Below are positions 10,173 to 21,978 of a stretch of DNA of 64,000 nucleotides, piece by piece. A model generated the notes under the pieces. That model saw nothing but the letters and a program-made list of their open reading frames with translations. It searched no databases and was not told where the DNA came from. Position 1 is the first letter of the stretch; the number at the start of each line of letters is the position of its first letter. This DNA is from Cepaea nemoralis (taxonomy: Eukaryota; Mollusca; Gastropoda; Stylommatophora; Helicidae): contig JACEFZ010028122.1 in assembly GCA_014155875.1 (NCBI GenBank), positions 98,501 through 162,500 on the forward strand, read 5' to 3'. The position numbers were made by a program, and so were the translations under genes.

Positions 10173-11704
10173 TTATAATGATCCTGCTGCATATGCAGGA
10201 CCTCCCTCCAAGACATGCAGCTCATCTTGTCTCTTCAGTTTGGCCACTCGTGCACTGTCGCGTCTCTTAGTTTGTTTGTCTTTCTTATATTTTATGCTGT
10301 TTCGAATTCGCTTCTCCATCCTAGATGCTCCTAGTCTCTGCATATGCAGGCCTGTAGAAAATCCAAAAAACTGGGCAGTGTCTTGAGCAGCAGCAGCTCC
10401 AAAGTTGAACTCTCTTGCAGCAGTTACAACAGCAAACCGAACGCGCTTGAGTGAGGCAAAGTTGTACTTAGTACATCGAGCCCATATCAAGCTGTGTAAA
10501 CACTCATTTGAATTCTGAGTTTACTTAGTAGTTTCGTGTCAGACAGCCTTTCATAAATTGGCAAAAGGTATTTCTCAAGCTTGTCACGGTTGAGCCATGT
10601 GTGTAACATCTTGTCATGACGACCTGGGACCTGATGCTTAACCAGTGCAGATTGAAAAAAAAAACACCAAGATTGTTCTCCACTTGGGCACATTTCATGA
10701 CGTGGCCTTTTGTCTGTTGAACAACAGTGATGCAGTGAAGCCATAACACTCTTCCTCATGGACTCTACACTTGTGTTGTTTCTTATGGCCCTATTGTAAT
10801 AAATTGTCAGCTTACGGATGGCATTTTGTGTAAGCTGACCTTTACTGCGTCCTCCTAGGGTCACACTTTGCTTTTGGCAGTCAGCAACAACATTGCGGAG
10901 TGCTGTTCCTAGGCGTTTACTGACGTGGTTGATACACTCTTCTTTGTCTATCTGAATGTCATCCCCATATGGTTTGATCTTCGTAAGCTCCGCAAATGTT
11001 TTGATGTCACCATCTGAAAGTATTGACGTATAGCGAAGCTTATGACGGGCCACAGACCGTTGCCACAACACTTTTGCAGCCTCCACCTCCATCATTCCAG
11101 CAGATCCCGTGAAATTGTTATCACAGTTTGGAAGATGTTCTGCCTTCCATGCTTCAAATTCATCTGGTTTGTCTCTGGAAAGTGTCTTGCCAGTGGTTTC
11201 ACACACCTGGCAATATGTGGACATAACATGGGCATCTATGCAAAGTCCTGTAAGTACATCCACTGCACAGCCAACTCCAATGTGGGATGTATGGCCTCTG
11301 GTCAGCCAAGTGCCATCAAAGCTGACACTAATATCTAGCACATCATTGTCGTGTAGAGTGATGCCTAACTGCTGTGCATGAACCTGTCGAACATATTTTA
11401 CAGTTTGCGAGAAAACAGTGTCCTCGAGATTGTCTAACATTGAATATAGTTTATTTGCGTTGTTGTAAAATGTTTTGTGATGAAGACCTTGCAGGTTCGT
11501 GTTTTCACAAAATTTATTGAATGTTGTTGCACCCATCCCACAAACTAATGCTGAATATACTGACTGGCTGTTGATGGCAAAAGATCTATCCCCATCATTA
11601 CTTCTTGCAGATAGGTATCTTCCACACACCACTTCTTCACAACAAGAGCAGTAAACCTCTGCATACACATAAAACGCACACACATTTGATCGAAATTCTT
11701 TCAT
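10173..11704 (-). pseudogene. Mutator-like (MULE-type) transposase, frameshifted
   Basis: A 405-residue ORF (11704 to 10487) has SVSFDGTW at residues 127-133, followed by GHTSHIGVG, then ILSDGD at 228-233 and a CPSGEQSWC motif. This arrangement is typical of the animal Mutator-like transposase domain, and the Asp residues of the DDE fold are candidates at D130 and D231 or D233. The C-terminus continues in another frame over 10490-10173 (SLIWARC-like region, then AVVTAAREFNFG), so one base was gained or lost near 10518-10522. The N-terminal Cys motif suggests the start is also incomplete. It would cut and paste DNA; this copy is probably inactive. No terminal inverted repeats were found by eye. 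Confidence 0.75.
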
Positions 11705-11829
11705 ACTCCATGTAGTCGCTTTGACACCTAGAATATATGTAGACTGAATGCTACATTGATGTCAAAGTAAAGAAAGAATGATAAAACGATTTCTCTAAAA
11801 CTAGAATTGGTCCAATTTAAACAAAGTTG

Positions 11830-12265
11830 ACAATATCACTCAATGACAATACATAAAAGTGGCAACAAGCAACGTCCCATTTTACCAGTTTGTTTGAAGC
11901 AGGTATGTGTCTTCTCACCATCATCATCGTGTGCCGATAAGCGTGGGCGGTCATGTTTCGCAATATCACGCGATCACCAGAGTCGTGGATCAGCTCTGTG
12001 TTCATGTCTCGACCATACCACGTGGCCAAGCAATCTAAGCATTTACTTCCCTGCCTTTCCCTTGTTCTTTTGCCCTAAACCTTGTCAGTTGTTACCAAGT
12101 TCTGTAATTTATTTCTTCCCAAAACGTGTCAAAAATGGTGACTGTCCACGACTAATTTCTCTAATCAGTTTACGATTGTCATTGTTTCTTGTAAGAATTG
12201 GTTGTTCTGTCTATCCATTACCTTCTTTGCAGTTCCCTCAGGAACCACGTTTCGAAAGCCATCAG
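11830..12265 (-). pseudogene. LINE ORF2 C-terminal remnant
   Basis: On the minus strand the sequence reads MAFETWFLREL, then, after stops and shifts, LATWYGRDMNTELIHDSGD and TAHAYRH, ending at an ATGATGATG tail. The same ending occurs on the plus strand at 33970-34205, so the two belong to one LINE family with a (GAT)n-like 3' tail. Highly degenerate. Confidence 0.6.
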
Positions 12266-12287
12266 CTTTTCACCTTTTCTGATAGAG

Positions 12288-12421
<134 letters not shown>

Positions 12422-12483
12422 CAATACTGTGAAATAATCCAAAGTGATTCTTCTTCTTCTACTTTCGTTCACCTGAAATATGT

Positions 12484-12924
12484 CTATAACTGCAATGTTG
12501 TCTCTTGTATGAATTTATCTGTCTTTTTTAGTTCACACAGCGGTCCATAGAGTTTATCTTTCACTGTCGTCTCTCTAGGCCAGAAGGTTTGCCTAGATAT
12601 GTTATATTTTGGGCAGTCTTGGAGTATGTGCTCTGCTGTCTGCGACGCCAATCCATATGTGTACATGGCTGTTTCACCAATCTTGAATTTTGTATACATG
12701 TGGTTGCGTAATCTATTGTGTCTTGTTCTGAGGCGCAGAATAATGACTTGTTCTGGTCTGTCCATAATGTGGTAGTCACCTTGAGCAGGTTTTTGTGGCT
12801 TTCTGACTGAACTGATCATTCTTTTTTTGTCGGTGATATGTAACGTTCACATCAGACTCCTTCCTTAGCCAATTGATCAGCTCTGTCGTTTCCGGGTACT
12901 CCACAGTGGGATAGTATCTACTGT
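12484..12924 (-). pseudogene. Outer LINE: RNase H end and C-terminal Cys/His region
   Basis: Read on the minus strand, the segment resumes an RNase H domain (SHCGVPGN, then DRADQLAKEG) and continues to HNRLRNHMYTKF and QTAEHILQDCP. This is the C-terminal cysteine/histidine region common to LINEs that carry RNase H. Its other half lies at 13939-14190. The two halves are parted by an inserted LINE at 12925-13938, flanked by ATCTACTGT (12916-12924) and ATCCACTGT (13939-13947). Confidence 0.8.
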
Positions 12925-13938
12925 CATCATCATCATCAAGTGCCGTGCCGGCTGGCGTAGGCGTTCATGGCTCTCCACAGATCTCGGTCTTTGGTTTTCT
13001 GGATCAACTCTGCTGCTGATATTCCTCAATGCCACCGTCTCAATCCATCCAGCATCACTTCTCTTGGTCTACCTCTGCCTCTCTTCCCCTCGATCTTTCC
13101 AGTTGTTACGATGTTCTCCAATGCCTCTCTTCTCATCACATGACCGAAGAAAGATGTTTGTCTCTGTCTTATTGTTGTATATAATGTTCTAGTTTCATTA
13201 GCCTGTTTCAGGCAGTCGTCATTAATTACTCTGGAAGTCCAAGGAATTCGCAACATTCGTCTCAGGAACCACATCTCTGTTGCTTCTAATTTCTTCTTAA
13301 TGTGTTCATTTACATTCCAAGATTCATTGCCATACAGCAAAACTGGTTCCACATAGCATTTCAGCACTCTCTTTCTTACATTCAATGATAGTGACTTATT
13401 GCATAAGATACTCTTCATTTTCTGAAATGCGGCTTTTGCCTGCCCTATTCTGCTCCTAATCTCTGTTGTACATCTTCCATCTGATGTTATAAATGCCCCT
13501 AGGTATCTAAAATTATCAACTTGGTTAAGGATTTTCCCTTCTATTTCTATGTCACATTTTGGTGTCACCATTTTCTTTGATATTACCATTGTAACTGTTT
13601 TCTTGATATTCAAGGAGAGTCCTTTCCTTGCACTCTCTGTTACTACAACGTCTAATAATTGTTGTAGGTCTGTTGAATTATCCGCCACCAATACTGTGTC
13701 ATCTGCATAGCGTATATTATTTATATTATAACCTCCAGCTAGTATTCCTGGCATCACTTTGATCTCTCTCATTATTACTTCGCTATACAGGGAGAACAGA
13801 TCTGGTGACAAGACACACCCCTGTCGTACTCCTAGTTTTATCTGTTCGTAACTACCCTCTTTATTTCCCATTTTAATTGCTGCTACTTGGTTCCAGTAAA
13901 CATTCTTTATTATTCTTAAATCTTTTCCATCAATGTTG
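12925..13938 (-). mobile_element. 5'-truncated RTE-like LINE inserted in another LINE
   Basis: The minus strand encodes NIDGKDLRIIKN, then GVRQGCVLSPDLF, NINNIRYADDTVLVA (RT palm, YADD), the thumb, and GHVMRR...TTGKIEGKRGRGRPRE. It ends in a (GAT)n tail, seen as CATCATCATCATCAAG at 12925. The 5' end is truncated within RT. The flanking 9-mers ATCTACTGT and ATCCACTGT differ by one base and are the TSD. Stops at 13026 and before the end suggest a near-intact C-terminus. The short microsatellite tail and lack of RNase H favour an RTE-type element. An ORF of 342 residues (14054 to 13026) is a chimera: its first 38 residues come from the outer LINE. Confidence 0.85.
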
Positions 13939-14190
13939 ATCCACTGTATGGTGACCTTATGCTGACTGCTAAGTTCAGAAAGTAGTGTCCTTAGTGCTGG
14001 CAATTTCCCAGACAAGAGCGCCTCGAGTACTGATTTTGCATCTGTCAATAGCACCAGAGGTCATGTACCATTGGTGGTATTTAGTAATTTCTCTGTGGCT
14101 ATCTTGATTGCCTCAATTTCAGCGTCATAGCTATGACAGTACTTTCCTATCGGTACTCTGGCTGCGTCCCTAGTATTTTTTGTTGTTGAG
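13939..14190 (-). pseudogene. Outer LINE: N-terminal half of RNase H
   Basis: The minus strand reads RVPIGKYCHSYDAEIEAI, then LLTDAKSVLEALL and HKVTIQW, which are RNase H strands carrying the DAEI and TDAKS acidic residues. It is continued at 12924 and below after the inserted LINE. The LINE's reverse transcriptase is not present in the window. Confidence 0.78.
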
Positions 14191-14433
14191 GGATTTAAAA
14201 AAAAAAATGTTTATTATATACAAAAACATCGTCTTTTTACATTAGCAAATACAGCATATACATTCATATACGTGTGACATTATAGTCTTGGCATGGTGCA
14301 GCAACATACATATTACCTGTTGACGATGATGGTTCAGAAATCATTCGCTCCCATGCAAACCAAACATTTAATAATAAAAAAAAAACTTTCCCACTTTTTC
14401 TCATTCCATTTATTTGTCAACATTATTGCTGAA

Positions 14434-15099
14434 TGCCAATGCGCTGTTAGGGGTATGCTGACGCTACACTGGCAAACTACGCTTGAACTCATACTAGAAT
14501 ACACAGAACCACCACGGCTTTCCATGAGTGAAAAACACGCTGAATAATTAGCTTTATTTCTTCACAAGCAGTTCATACAGTTATATACGTGCATAACTAA
14601 CCTACTTACAACTCGTAGGACGGGGTCACTACCGACCCGTTCAGCTACACCACTAGCCTCCCTCCGTGTAAACATGTCTTCACCGGCATGGCGGATTTAC
14701 TACACATCTCGCCTTCTGTGCAACTGGTATCAGGAACTATGTCGTTCTTTCTCCCTGTTGTCAAGCGCTGGTTGCTTGACATAGTCGGACATCTTCCTAC
14801 TAGAACAATGGATTAGTACGTTCTATGAAATGTACATGGCGGTGTTCCCGACAGACTCAATTCTCTGCTTTCGTGATCTGTCTGTCATGGCTTCCCAACT
14901 CCGACTGACTCCCTTTGTCCGTGCGCCCTGCTCGACCCTCCTAATCACGTGGCCTCCTCCTCGCAATTCTATTGGCCACTATCTTTAGCCCGTTACCGGT
15001 GTCTTTTTCCTTATCACTCTCCGTGCTTATTTATCACTATTAATGTTTCAACAATCTATGTTGCTGTTAACCAGGTCTTAAGTAATCTGACTCATGGCA
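14434..15099 (-). repeat. 3' LTR (left) of the non-autonomous element
   Basis: 666 bp, TGCCA...TGGCA ends, matching 18148-18813 along its whole length as far as I can see by eye. A short ORF ending ...MSEKHAE is LTR sequence and appears in both copies. Confidence 0.93.
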
Positions 15100-15945
15100 T
15101 ATGCCCCCCGCAATTTCAAAAATGTTCTACATTTTTGGGTTCTTCCTTATCTCTACACTTGACATGAGTCAGCTTGGTCGCACATGCCTGTCCCTGGTCG
15201 CACATATCTGTCTACTGCCTCATGCCTTTGAGCTTGCTTCTCAGTTCCCTTTAACTTCCCTCTGTGTTACGTTGATATTCTGCCATACCTTCACACAAAT
15301 TATAATGTCGGACACGAATATCCGTCTATTCCCAAATAGACCTCGTGTGGCCTCAACCCCCTTTGTATTCGGCAAGTTGAGGACCAACCTACTATGAGTC
15401 CCAATGTCCCACCCCGGACATTCCCATAAGGTTCCTCATTTATACCTCGGTACAAGCAACTGACACCCTCCCCAGCCCTTAAGCCCTGGGTGCAGGAACG
15501 TGTGTATTGCAGACATATCAATTTCACCCATATTTTGTTTAAGCTCTATCTTGCTCCTGAGTAGTCTATGCTACGACTGTGGATCTCTTTGGTGTGAGTA
15601 CCTATGACTCTTGTATTTGTCTTGTCAACGTGTGTGCGTGGTCGGCTGCCATTAGTTACTTGTGCTCTGTGGCTATCTCTTCCCTTCATGTGCCTTCTGT
15701 TTATCCCTGGTGTTCTTGCTACTAACTTTTTCCTTGTCGTGTTGCTAATACCATGACCCTTATATACCTTTATATACATCTACTACCATGCCGATATACT
15801 ACATGTTAAAATATTATATGTACACAGTACTACCACTTGGTACTATTATCAATGGTACTACTAATAATCCTACTCCACTATCCTTGTATCCTTTCTTTTA
15901 CTTGCACTCTGTTCTCTCTTTCCCTTTCATTCTCACTCGTCCGTT
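15100..15945 (-). other. 3' internal region of the non-autonomous LTR element
   Basis: About 850 bp between gag and the 3' LTR. It holds two short minus-strand ORFs (15527-15300 and 15779-15546) without recognised motifs. No RT or integrase motif was found in any frame. It may be the remnant of a deleted pol. Confidence 0.5.
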
Positions 15946-16851
15946 TCATTTTCCTCCCTTCCTTTCACATTCGCTTGTGCTATGTTCTTTCTCTCTTTCA
16001 TAGTACGGGCAGGATATATGCACCCATGCTATAGCATACTTTTCCTTTGTACCACCGAAGGTACTGCACGTCACGCTCTCTCCCGTGTAGTCGCTACTCC
16101 TTACCAGGCTATGATCTACACCAGCTATTGACGACCCTGTATTCCTAACGCAGGTGGTCAACTTCCCGTTCACGAGTGCTTTGTGGGATTTTAAAGTCCC
16201 GCTATGAATACTGCTCGCACTCGACTTCCGTGTAGGCACTATTTGACTACACGCAGGGTTACCGATCCGTTGTCTTTTATGTCTGTCTGTTGCTATGTAT
16301 CCTAAGTTTGTCTTTTGGTCATGTTCTTGTTTAGTCACTCGTATCAGTCTACACTCTCTGGTTACGTGGTCCAAGCTGTTACAGACCCAACATTTTCGAC
16401 TGCTTATGTAGTCTGTGTACCTATCAACTCTATTGGAAGGACGGTTTCTGATGTCTGCGTCGTGCTTAGGGTTTCTGTCGCCTATTTTAAGAGATTCTTG
16501 TTGGCGACCACAATATGTACATTCACTTACTGGCTCTGATCGAGCTACCTTAGCTGGTCTCTGTCGAGCCGGTCTATATTGAGTAGTTGGGTGTTCTCCA
16601 CTCTTGGGTTTATTCTGCTGGTCTTTACCTTGGTTCTCGTTACGTTTCTGGAGTTCTGTCCTAAGTTCTTTCACTGTCAACCCACATCTTCCACCTAAAG
16701 CTATGAAATCTGTCCGGTGATCTTTACTCTTGGGTCTATTCTGCTGGTCGTTACCTTGGTTATTATTCCGTTTCTGCAGTTCTGTCTTGAGCTCTGTCAC
16801 TGTCAACCCACACCTCACACCTAAATCTATGACGTCCGACCATGTAGGCAT
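15946..16851 (-). CDS. gag: Gag-like protein with duplicated SAP-like motif, zinc knuckle and degenerate protease start
   Basis: This 301-residue minus-strand ORF has a tandem duplication: residues 5-42 and 48-85 both carry a GLTVxELxTELQKRN motif that resembles the helix pair of SAP domains. A CTYC pair lies at 111-114. A CCHC zinc knuckle (C154, C157, H162, C167) marks nucleic-acid binding by a nucleocapsid. Near 234-250 the text CVRNTGSSIAGVDHSLV looks like the start of an aspartic protease with Asn237 in place of the catalytic Asp. The protein likely packages the element RNA. The Gag capsid part is not recognised; the start could lie further upstream in a decayed frame. Confidence 0.72.
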   Translation of the reverse strand: MPTWSDVIDLGVRCGLTVTELKTELQKRNNNQGNDQQNRPKSKDHRTDFIALGGRCGLTVKELRTELQKRNENQGKDQQNKPKSGEHPTTQYRPARQRPAKVARSEPVSECTYCGRQQESLKIGDRNPKHDADIRNRPSNRVDRYTDYISSRKCWVCNSLDHVTRECRLIRVTKQEHDQKTNLGYIATDRHKRQRIGNPACSQIVPTRKSSASSIHSGTLKSHKALVNGKLTTCVRNTGSSIAGVDHSLVRSSDYTGESVTCSTFGGTKEKYAIAWVHISCPYYEREKEHSTSECERKGGK

Positions 16852-18147
16852 GGTTATATGATGTCACTACTGCGTGGTATATCTATTACTATCTGTACAC
16901 GCAGACCACTCAAGTGTTGCTGCTTGTCTTGTTATGATAACATCGACACAGTGTTGACCCTGCTGTGACCCTGTTCAAACCAATAATCCTTTGCCGGACA
17001 TCCAACGGCACTTATCCACCACCGTTTGACAAACTGAATACCTGTGGAGTGAGCAACCCTAATAATGATGGTACATGTATATATAGTCATGAAATGTGCC
17101 CAAATGACCCTAAACCAATAAGCAGAATATACACAGTAATCAATAAGGAAGACTTGACCTGTGTATCTCTAGCGCTGGTGTCCCTGGTGACTTGGTCCAA
17201 CTGCTCGGCTCCAGCTCCGCTTGTTTCAGGACTTGGTAAGGATCAGCCTGGCTCCACCTCGGTTCAACTGGCATGGACTTGCTCAACTGGGTCGTCAGGT
17301 GCCCTGGTGGCTCCCCAAATGTGGTGTAGATACCCTCTATGCTCCCGCTGCATAACCATGTGGAGAAATCTGGAACGACTACTCAATGCTGATAACGCGA
17401 TTAGTTCTTGAAAACACTATAATGTCTGGAGCACATGTAGTGTATGTGGCTGCGCGCCCTTATTTTGAACTTTTGGAGAACTTGAATTATTGTGCTTTAT
17501 AGGCACCCTGCACCATTAGCCAACCATTGCTGTGGTTGATAGCCATGCTTGTTTGCTGATACTCCTTGTGAAAAGTGTTCCCTTTCATTACCACTGTCTA
17601 TTTTCACTATCGGCACTGTTCTTAAAGAGACCAGATAACGTCTGCCGTATTCATACAATGTTCTCCGTCGTTAAACACCCCCTTATTGAGTACTTTAATA
17701 TCGTTGTCTTCGTATTGTTCAACTTTACATCCAATATTGTTCAATACTAGTATATACTTTGCCATCTCTCATAACATCACATGAATCACAGCGGCACATC
17801 TATTTCCTATATCCACATTCAATGTTATTTGACCCCAATTACAGGTCTAATCACAGTTAAAACTTTAACTTTCAATGTTCTTTGATCCTCGTACCCATTT
17901 TAATTAGCTGTTGATTAATGCCCACTGCGAATTACTTTATTGTTTATATGGCGTTAACTTTGCAGAGTTTACAATCAATGCACTGGTACATTTGTAGCTT
18001 TGCCGTGTTCCTGGCTTTTCACTAGCCGTATTCTAGTGTTTGTTCTTAACTTTGATCTGCAACTTTTCAAGCAGTTTACTTTTTCTGTTAATTACCGTTC
18101 CACGGTCCTCCTTTGCCCAGTTCAGTTACCGGCTTGGCCCCCATGTA
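16852..18147 (-). other. 5' leader region of the non-autonomous LTR element
   Basis: About 1.3 kb between the 5' LTR and the gag-like ORF. A plus-strand ORF (16965-17411) lies antisense to the element and has no recognised motif. The minus strand here may once have coded more of Gag but is not open. The candidate primer-binding site is at its right edge (about 18132-18144). Confidence 0.5.
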
Positions 18148-18813
18148 TGCCAATGCGCTGTTAGGGGTATGCTGACGCTACACTGGCAAACTACGCTTGA
18201 ACTCATACTAGAATACACAGAACCACCACGGCTTTCCATGAGTGAAAAACACGCTGAATAATTAGCTTTATTTCTTCACAAGCAGTTCATACAGTTATAT
18301 ACGTGCATAACTAACCTACTTACAACTCGTAGGACGGGGTCACTACCGACCCGTTCAGCTACACCACTAGCCTCCCTCCGTGTAAACATGTCTTCACCGG
18401 CATGGCGGATTTACTACACATCTCGCCTTCTGTGCAACTGGTATCAGGAACTATGTCGTTCTTTCTCCCTGTTGTCAAGCGCTGGTTGCTTGACATAGTC
18501 GGACATCTTCCTACTAGAACAATGGATTAGTACGTTCTATGAAATGTACATGGCGGTGTTCCCGACAGACTCAATTCTCTGCTTTCGTGATCTGTCTGTC
18601 ATGGCTTCCCAACTCCGACTGACTCCCTTTGTCCGTGCGCCCTGCTCGACCCTCCTAATCACGTGGCCTCCTCCTCGCAATTCTATTGGCCACTATCTTT
18701 AGCCCGTTACCGGTGTCTTTTTCCTTATCACTCTCCGTGCTTATTTATCACTATTAATGTTTCAACAATCTATGTTGCTGTTAACCAGGTCTTAAGTAAT
18801 CTGACTCATGGCA
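18148..18813 (-). repeat. 5' LTR (right) of the non-autonomous element
   Basis: Same length and ends as the left LTR and followed by CTGAA. Apparent identity of the two LTRs implies a recent insertion. Confidence 0.93.
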
Positions 18814-18887
18814 CTGAATAACTTTTGTTTCCTGAAAATGGTATTTTTGTATGTAAGCATCGCGTTGCTTGAGCGCGTGCGCGAGAT

Positions 18888-18888
<1 letters not shown>

Positions 18889-18959
<71 letters not shown>

Positions 18960-19017
18960 AGAGAGACAGACAGAGAGACAGACAGAGAGACAGACAGAGA
19001 CACAGAGAGACTTAGAC

Positions 19018-19096
<79 letters not shown>
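18889..19096 (+). repeat. (GA)n with internal GACA units
   Basis: Two GA runs separated by GACAGACAGAGA-type variants at 18961-19020. ORFs on either strand are repeat translations. Confidence 0.97.
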
Positions 19097-19098
<2 letters not shown>

Positions 19099-19204
19099 AG
19101 TTTGAAATTAGCTACATCTGTGGCCTTGGCCGTTTGCAGGTACAAAGAATTTAATTGGGCCGTTAGTTGGGTCTGGAAAACCAGGTAAGTACGACGGGTT
19201 TACC

Positions 19205-19346
19205 TGCGCCTGGCTAGGCAAATTTCAACCCTCGATTTACAAAGAGTACTGACTAACAAAGCCCAGCCCCCCACCTTCGCCTGGCTAGACAAAGGTTAAC
19301 CCTCGATTGACAAAGAGTACTGACTCACAAAGCCCAGCCGCCCCCC
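19205..19346 (+). repeat. Twofold ~70-bp tandem duplication
   Basis: The stretch CGCCTGGCTAGGCAAA...CAAAGCCCAGCC occurs twice in a row (about 19207-19272 and 19278-19342) with a few mismatches. No coding content is seen in 19100-19690 otherwise. Confidence 0.75.
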
Positions 19347-19689
19347 CCACTCCCGCCGCCGCAGGTAAGCTGTCCGGGGCGTAGAGACCGGTAACAAAGA
19401 AGTGACGTGTATTCTCTGTGTTTGAACGAAAGACAGTGCTACATAATTACTGGCAATAATGCTAATAATGGTTGACTGAGTTTAGTGGTACACATCAGGG
19501 ATATAGAAATATCTGTGAAAGTGTGTGTTTTAACATGAATAGTATGACGTGTGAACTTAATGGGAGTGGCATTTTACTTAATCTGGGAATAGCTGGGAAA
19601 CTTTCTGTTGAGAAATATGTGTTAGTATGTGTGAGTGTATTGTGTGGTGATTCTGAGTGGCCGAGTTTCGACTAGCCCATATAATGTAT

Positions 19690-20412
19690 CTATACTCCGC
19701 TAGTGCTACGAGTAGTTTAGTTTATTTGTCTTTTGTGGTTGTAGGTATTGTGTTAGGAATATTGCTATGTATATGTCAGTTTTCTTGTTTTTGTGTGTTT
19801 CTATTAACTGTTGTAATGCAGTCTTAGTGGCTGTGATTGTTGGGCATCCATGGAAGAGATGGTCCTCTGTTTCCTGAATATTGTGTCTACAGAGTTTGCA
19901 TGGGGCTATTTGCTTGGATGTCAGTGCTGCTCTCTCTCTCTCTCTGTTGTAGGGGTCATATTATAAATTAGCCTGTATGTTACCTCATTGGATTTCGATG
20001 TGATATGTTTTTTGTGTAAGTTAGTGAAGGTACAGCTATAGTCTTTAATATAATATTTGTATCCTCTTTTGATTCTCAGATGTAGTGGTGGGGCTTGTTC
20101 TTTCTCTAAATATTTGTATATCTGCTTGGTTGTCTGTTGTGTTAAATGTTCATTGTCTTGTATTGGCTGCATACATGTTCTGTAGAATTACTGTAGTGTG
20201 CCGTTGTAGTGCGATGTTGTTTTGTCAATTTTCGTAAGCATGTGTAATCTAATTGCAATATGGTATAATGCTAGCGAGTGTTGATCTGGATGATTGATGA
20301 TGCGTCCTATGTGGTTGATTCTCAATGCTTGTATTTTTGTATGTAGATCCTGTAAAGCTAGTCCTTCTTGTTTCTTAAGGTGATTGTTGTCCACAAGGGC
20401 CAATGAACTCAC
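19690..20412 (-). pseudogene. LINE ORF2 C-terminus with zf-RVT-type Cys/His motif
   Basis: On the minus strand, two frames together give GLALQDLHTKIQALRI, later KYYIKDYSC, then CKLCRHNIQETEDHLFHGC. The last has the C-x2-C...H-x3-H-like/C layout of the zinc-binding domain found downstream of RT in L1/Tx1-type non-LTR elements. A short GA microsatellite interrupts it near 19925-19945. RT itself is absent; a dead 5'-truncated copy. Confidence 0.65.
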
Positions 20413-20596
20413 AACTTGATACCTTTCACTTGTGAAAAAGGTAAAAACAATTAATGCAGTATCGAGCAGAAATAAAACATTCAGTTATACAATTCTCACC
20501 CATGAAAATTTAAAGTCATTATTTTTACACAAGCTTTGAACATTTATTAAAATTATTATCCCATCATTTATATCTTATATATAAATTGCGATCTCC

Positions 20597-20654
<58 letters not shown>

Positions 20655-20655
20655 A
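20597..20655 (+). repeat. (GTCT)n microsatellite near the Helitron 5' end
   Basis: About 14 GTCT units. It is the reverse complement of the (GACA)n tracts near the 3' end of the same element, so the two ends can pair. Confidence 0.95.
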
Positions 20656-21186
20656 TGTCCATATGTCCTTTATGCGCTCGCGAACGGCCCATCCGATTGA
20701 GATGAAATTTTCTACACGTCTTCCTTTTAATTCCAGCGCAGCCCACTGTCATATTTTTTTTAGTGTGAAATAGGCTGCTTACCAAATATTATTTCATTTT
20801 TCATTTTTCATTATAATTTCATATATCTCAGGGGACTTAACTCTGTAAAAGTTATTTCAAGAGGCATAACTTTTCTGTATAACTTATAGTCATATTGTGG
20901 CTTCGTTTTCAAAGATTTATAAACTCTTTGTCCATAGTTATGTACCGGCATATGAGTTATAATAAATAATGATATAATCTGTAAGGCATTTTCAAAGTTT
21001 TCATAAAAATAATGCATAATGCATAACATTGTAACTAATCTTTTTTTGCTTAAAGAATGAATAAATAATAGTTACCTTATCTCTATCAAGTTTGAAGTTT
21101 TTATATTTCTTTACACTGTCGCCAACTCTAAGAAGACATGGAACAACTTCAGCCATTATTAAATCTACAGACATATGCGTTATATT

Positions 21187-21345
21187 CCTCCTCCTCCTCT
21201 CCCCTCCTCCACCTCCTACCCTTTTCCTCTTCTCCTCCCCCTCCTCCCTCTCCCTCCTCCATCCTCCTCTTCTCTCTTTCTCCTCCTCCTCCCTCCTCCT
21301 CCCTCTTCCTCCTCCCAGCTCCTACTCCTCCTTTTTCTTCTTCTT
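21187..21345 (+). repeat. Short polypyrimidine tract (CTC/TCC) in Helitron 1
   Basis: About 160 bases with almost no purines on the plus strand. It occupies the same place as the kilobase-long tracts in the other three copies. Confidence 0.9.
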
Positions 21346-21481
21346 CTGCTGCTGCTGCCGCTGCTCCATTTACCCAAGTTAATTGTTGGGGAAGATGTAA
21401 AGATCTTTCAAGTGCTCTTTCTAATGCTTTTTGTAAGTTGGTCTTCGTTTATCTAAGGTTGTTCTAACTGCAACCAATAAA

Positions 21482-21485
21482 TGAT

Positions 21486-21551
<66 letters not shown>

Positions 21552-21770
21552 GTCGGGAACGTGAACTTATATGACTACTCATATGAATTAAATGAGATGC
21601 TCCCCATCAGGGGCTGGGCGAAGCCGGGCCGGATCCGACAGATAGACAGACAGATAGACAGACAGACAGACAGATAGATAGTCGGGAACGGGAACGTGAG
21701 CTTATATGACTAGTTATATGAATTAAATGAGATGCTCCATACCAGGAGCTGGGCGATGCCGGGCCGGGTC

Positions 21771-21817
<47 letters not shown>

Positions 21818-21933
21818 GAGACAGACAGACAGACAGACAGATAGTCGGTAACGGGAACGGGAACTTATATGACTACTTATATGAATTAAATGAGATGCTC
21901 CCCACCAAGGACTGGGCGATGCCGGGCCGAGTC

Positions 21934-21978
<45 letters not shown>

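Larger units (their letters stand above)
14434..18813 (-). mobile_element. Complete non-autonomous LTR retrotransposon, TSD CTGAA
   Basis: Two 666-bp direct repeats (14434-15099 and 18148-18813) begin TGCCA and end TGGCA. The 5-bp sequence CTGAA lies immediately outside both ends (14429-14433 and 18814-18818). The gag-type ORF is on the minus strand, so the 5' LTR is the right one. Inside it the minus strand has TACA, then TGGGGGCCAAGC, a candidate primer-binding site. Next to the 3' LTR the minus strand has GCGGGGGGCATA, a candidate polypurine tract. No RT, RNase H or integrase occurs in the 3-kb interior, so movement would need enzymes from elsewhere. Confidence 0.92.

Noticed and set aside
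14293..14547. Paired ORFs ending MSEKHAE at 14293-14547 and 18040-18261
   Set aside because: Both are short readings of the LTR start; their duplication reflects the LTRs.
16965..17411. 148-residue plus-strand ORF inside the LTR element
   Set aside because: Antisense to the element's gag, no recognised motif, no homologous counterpart in the window; probably chance.
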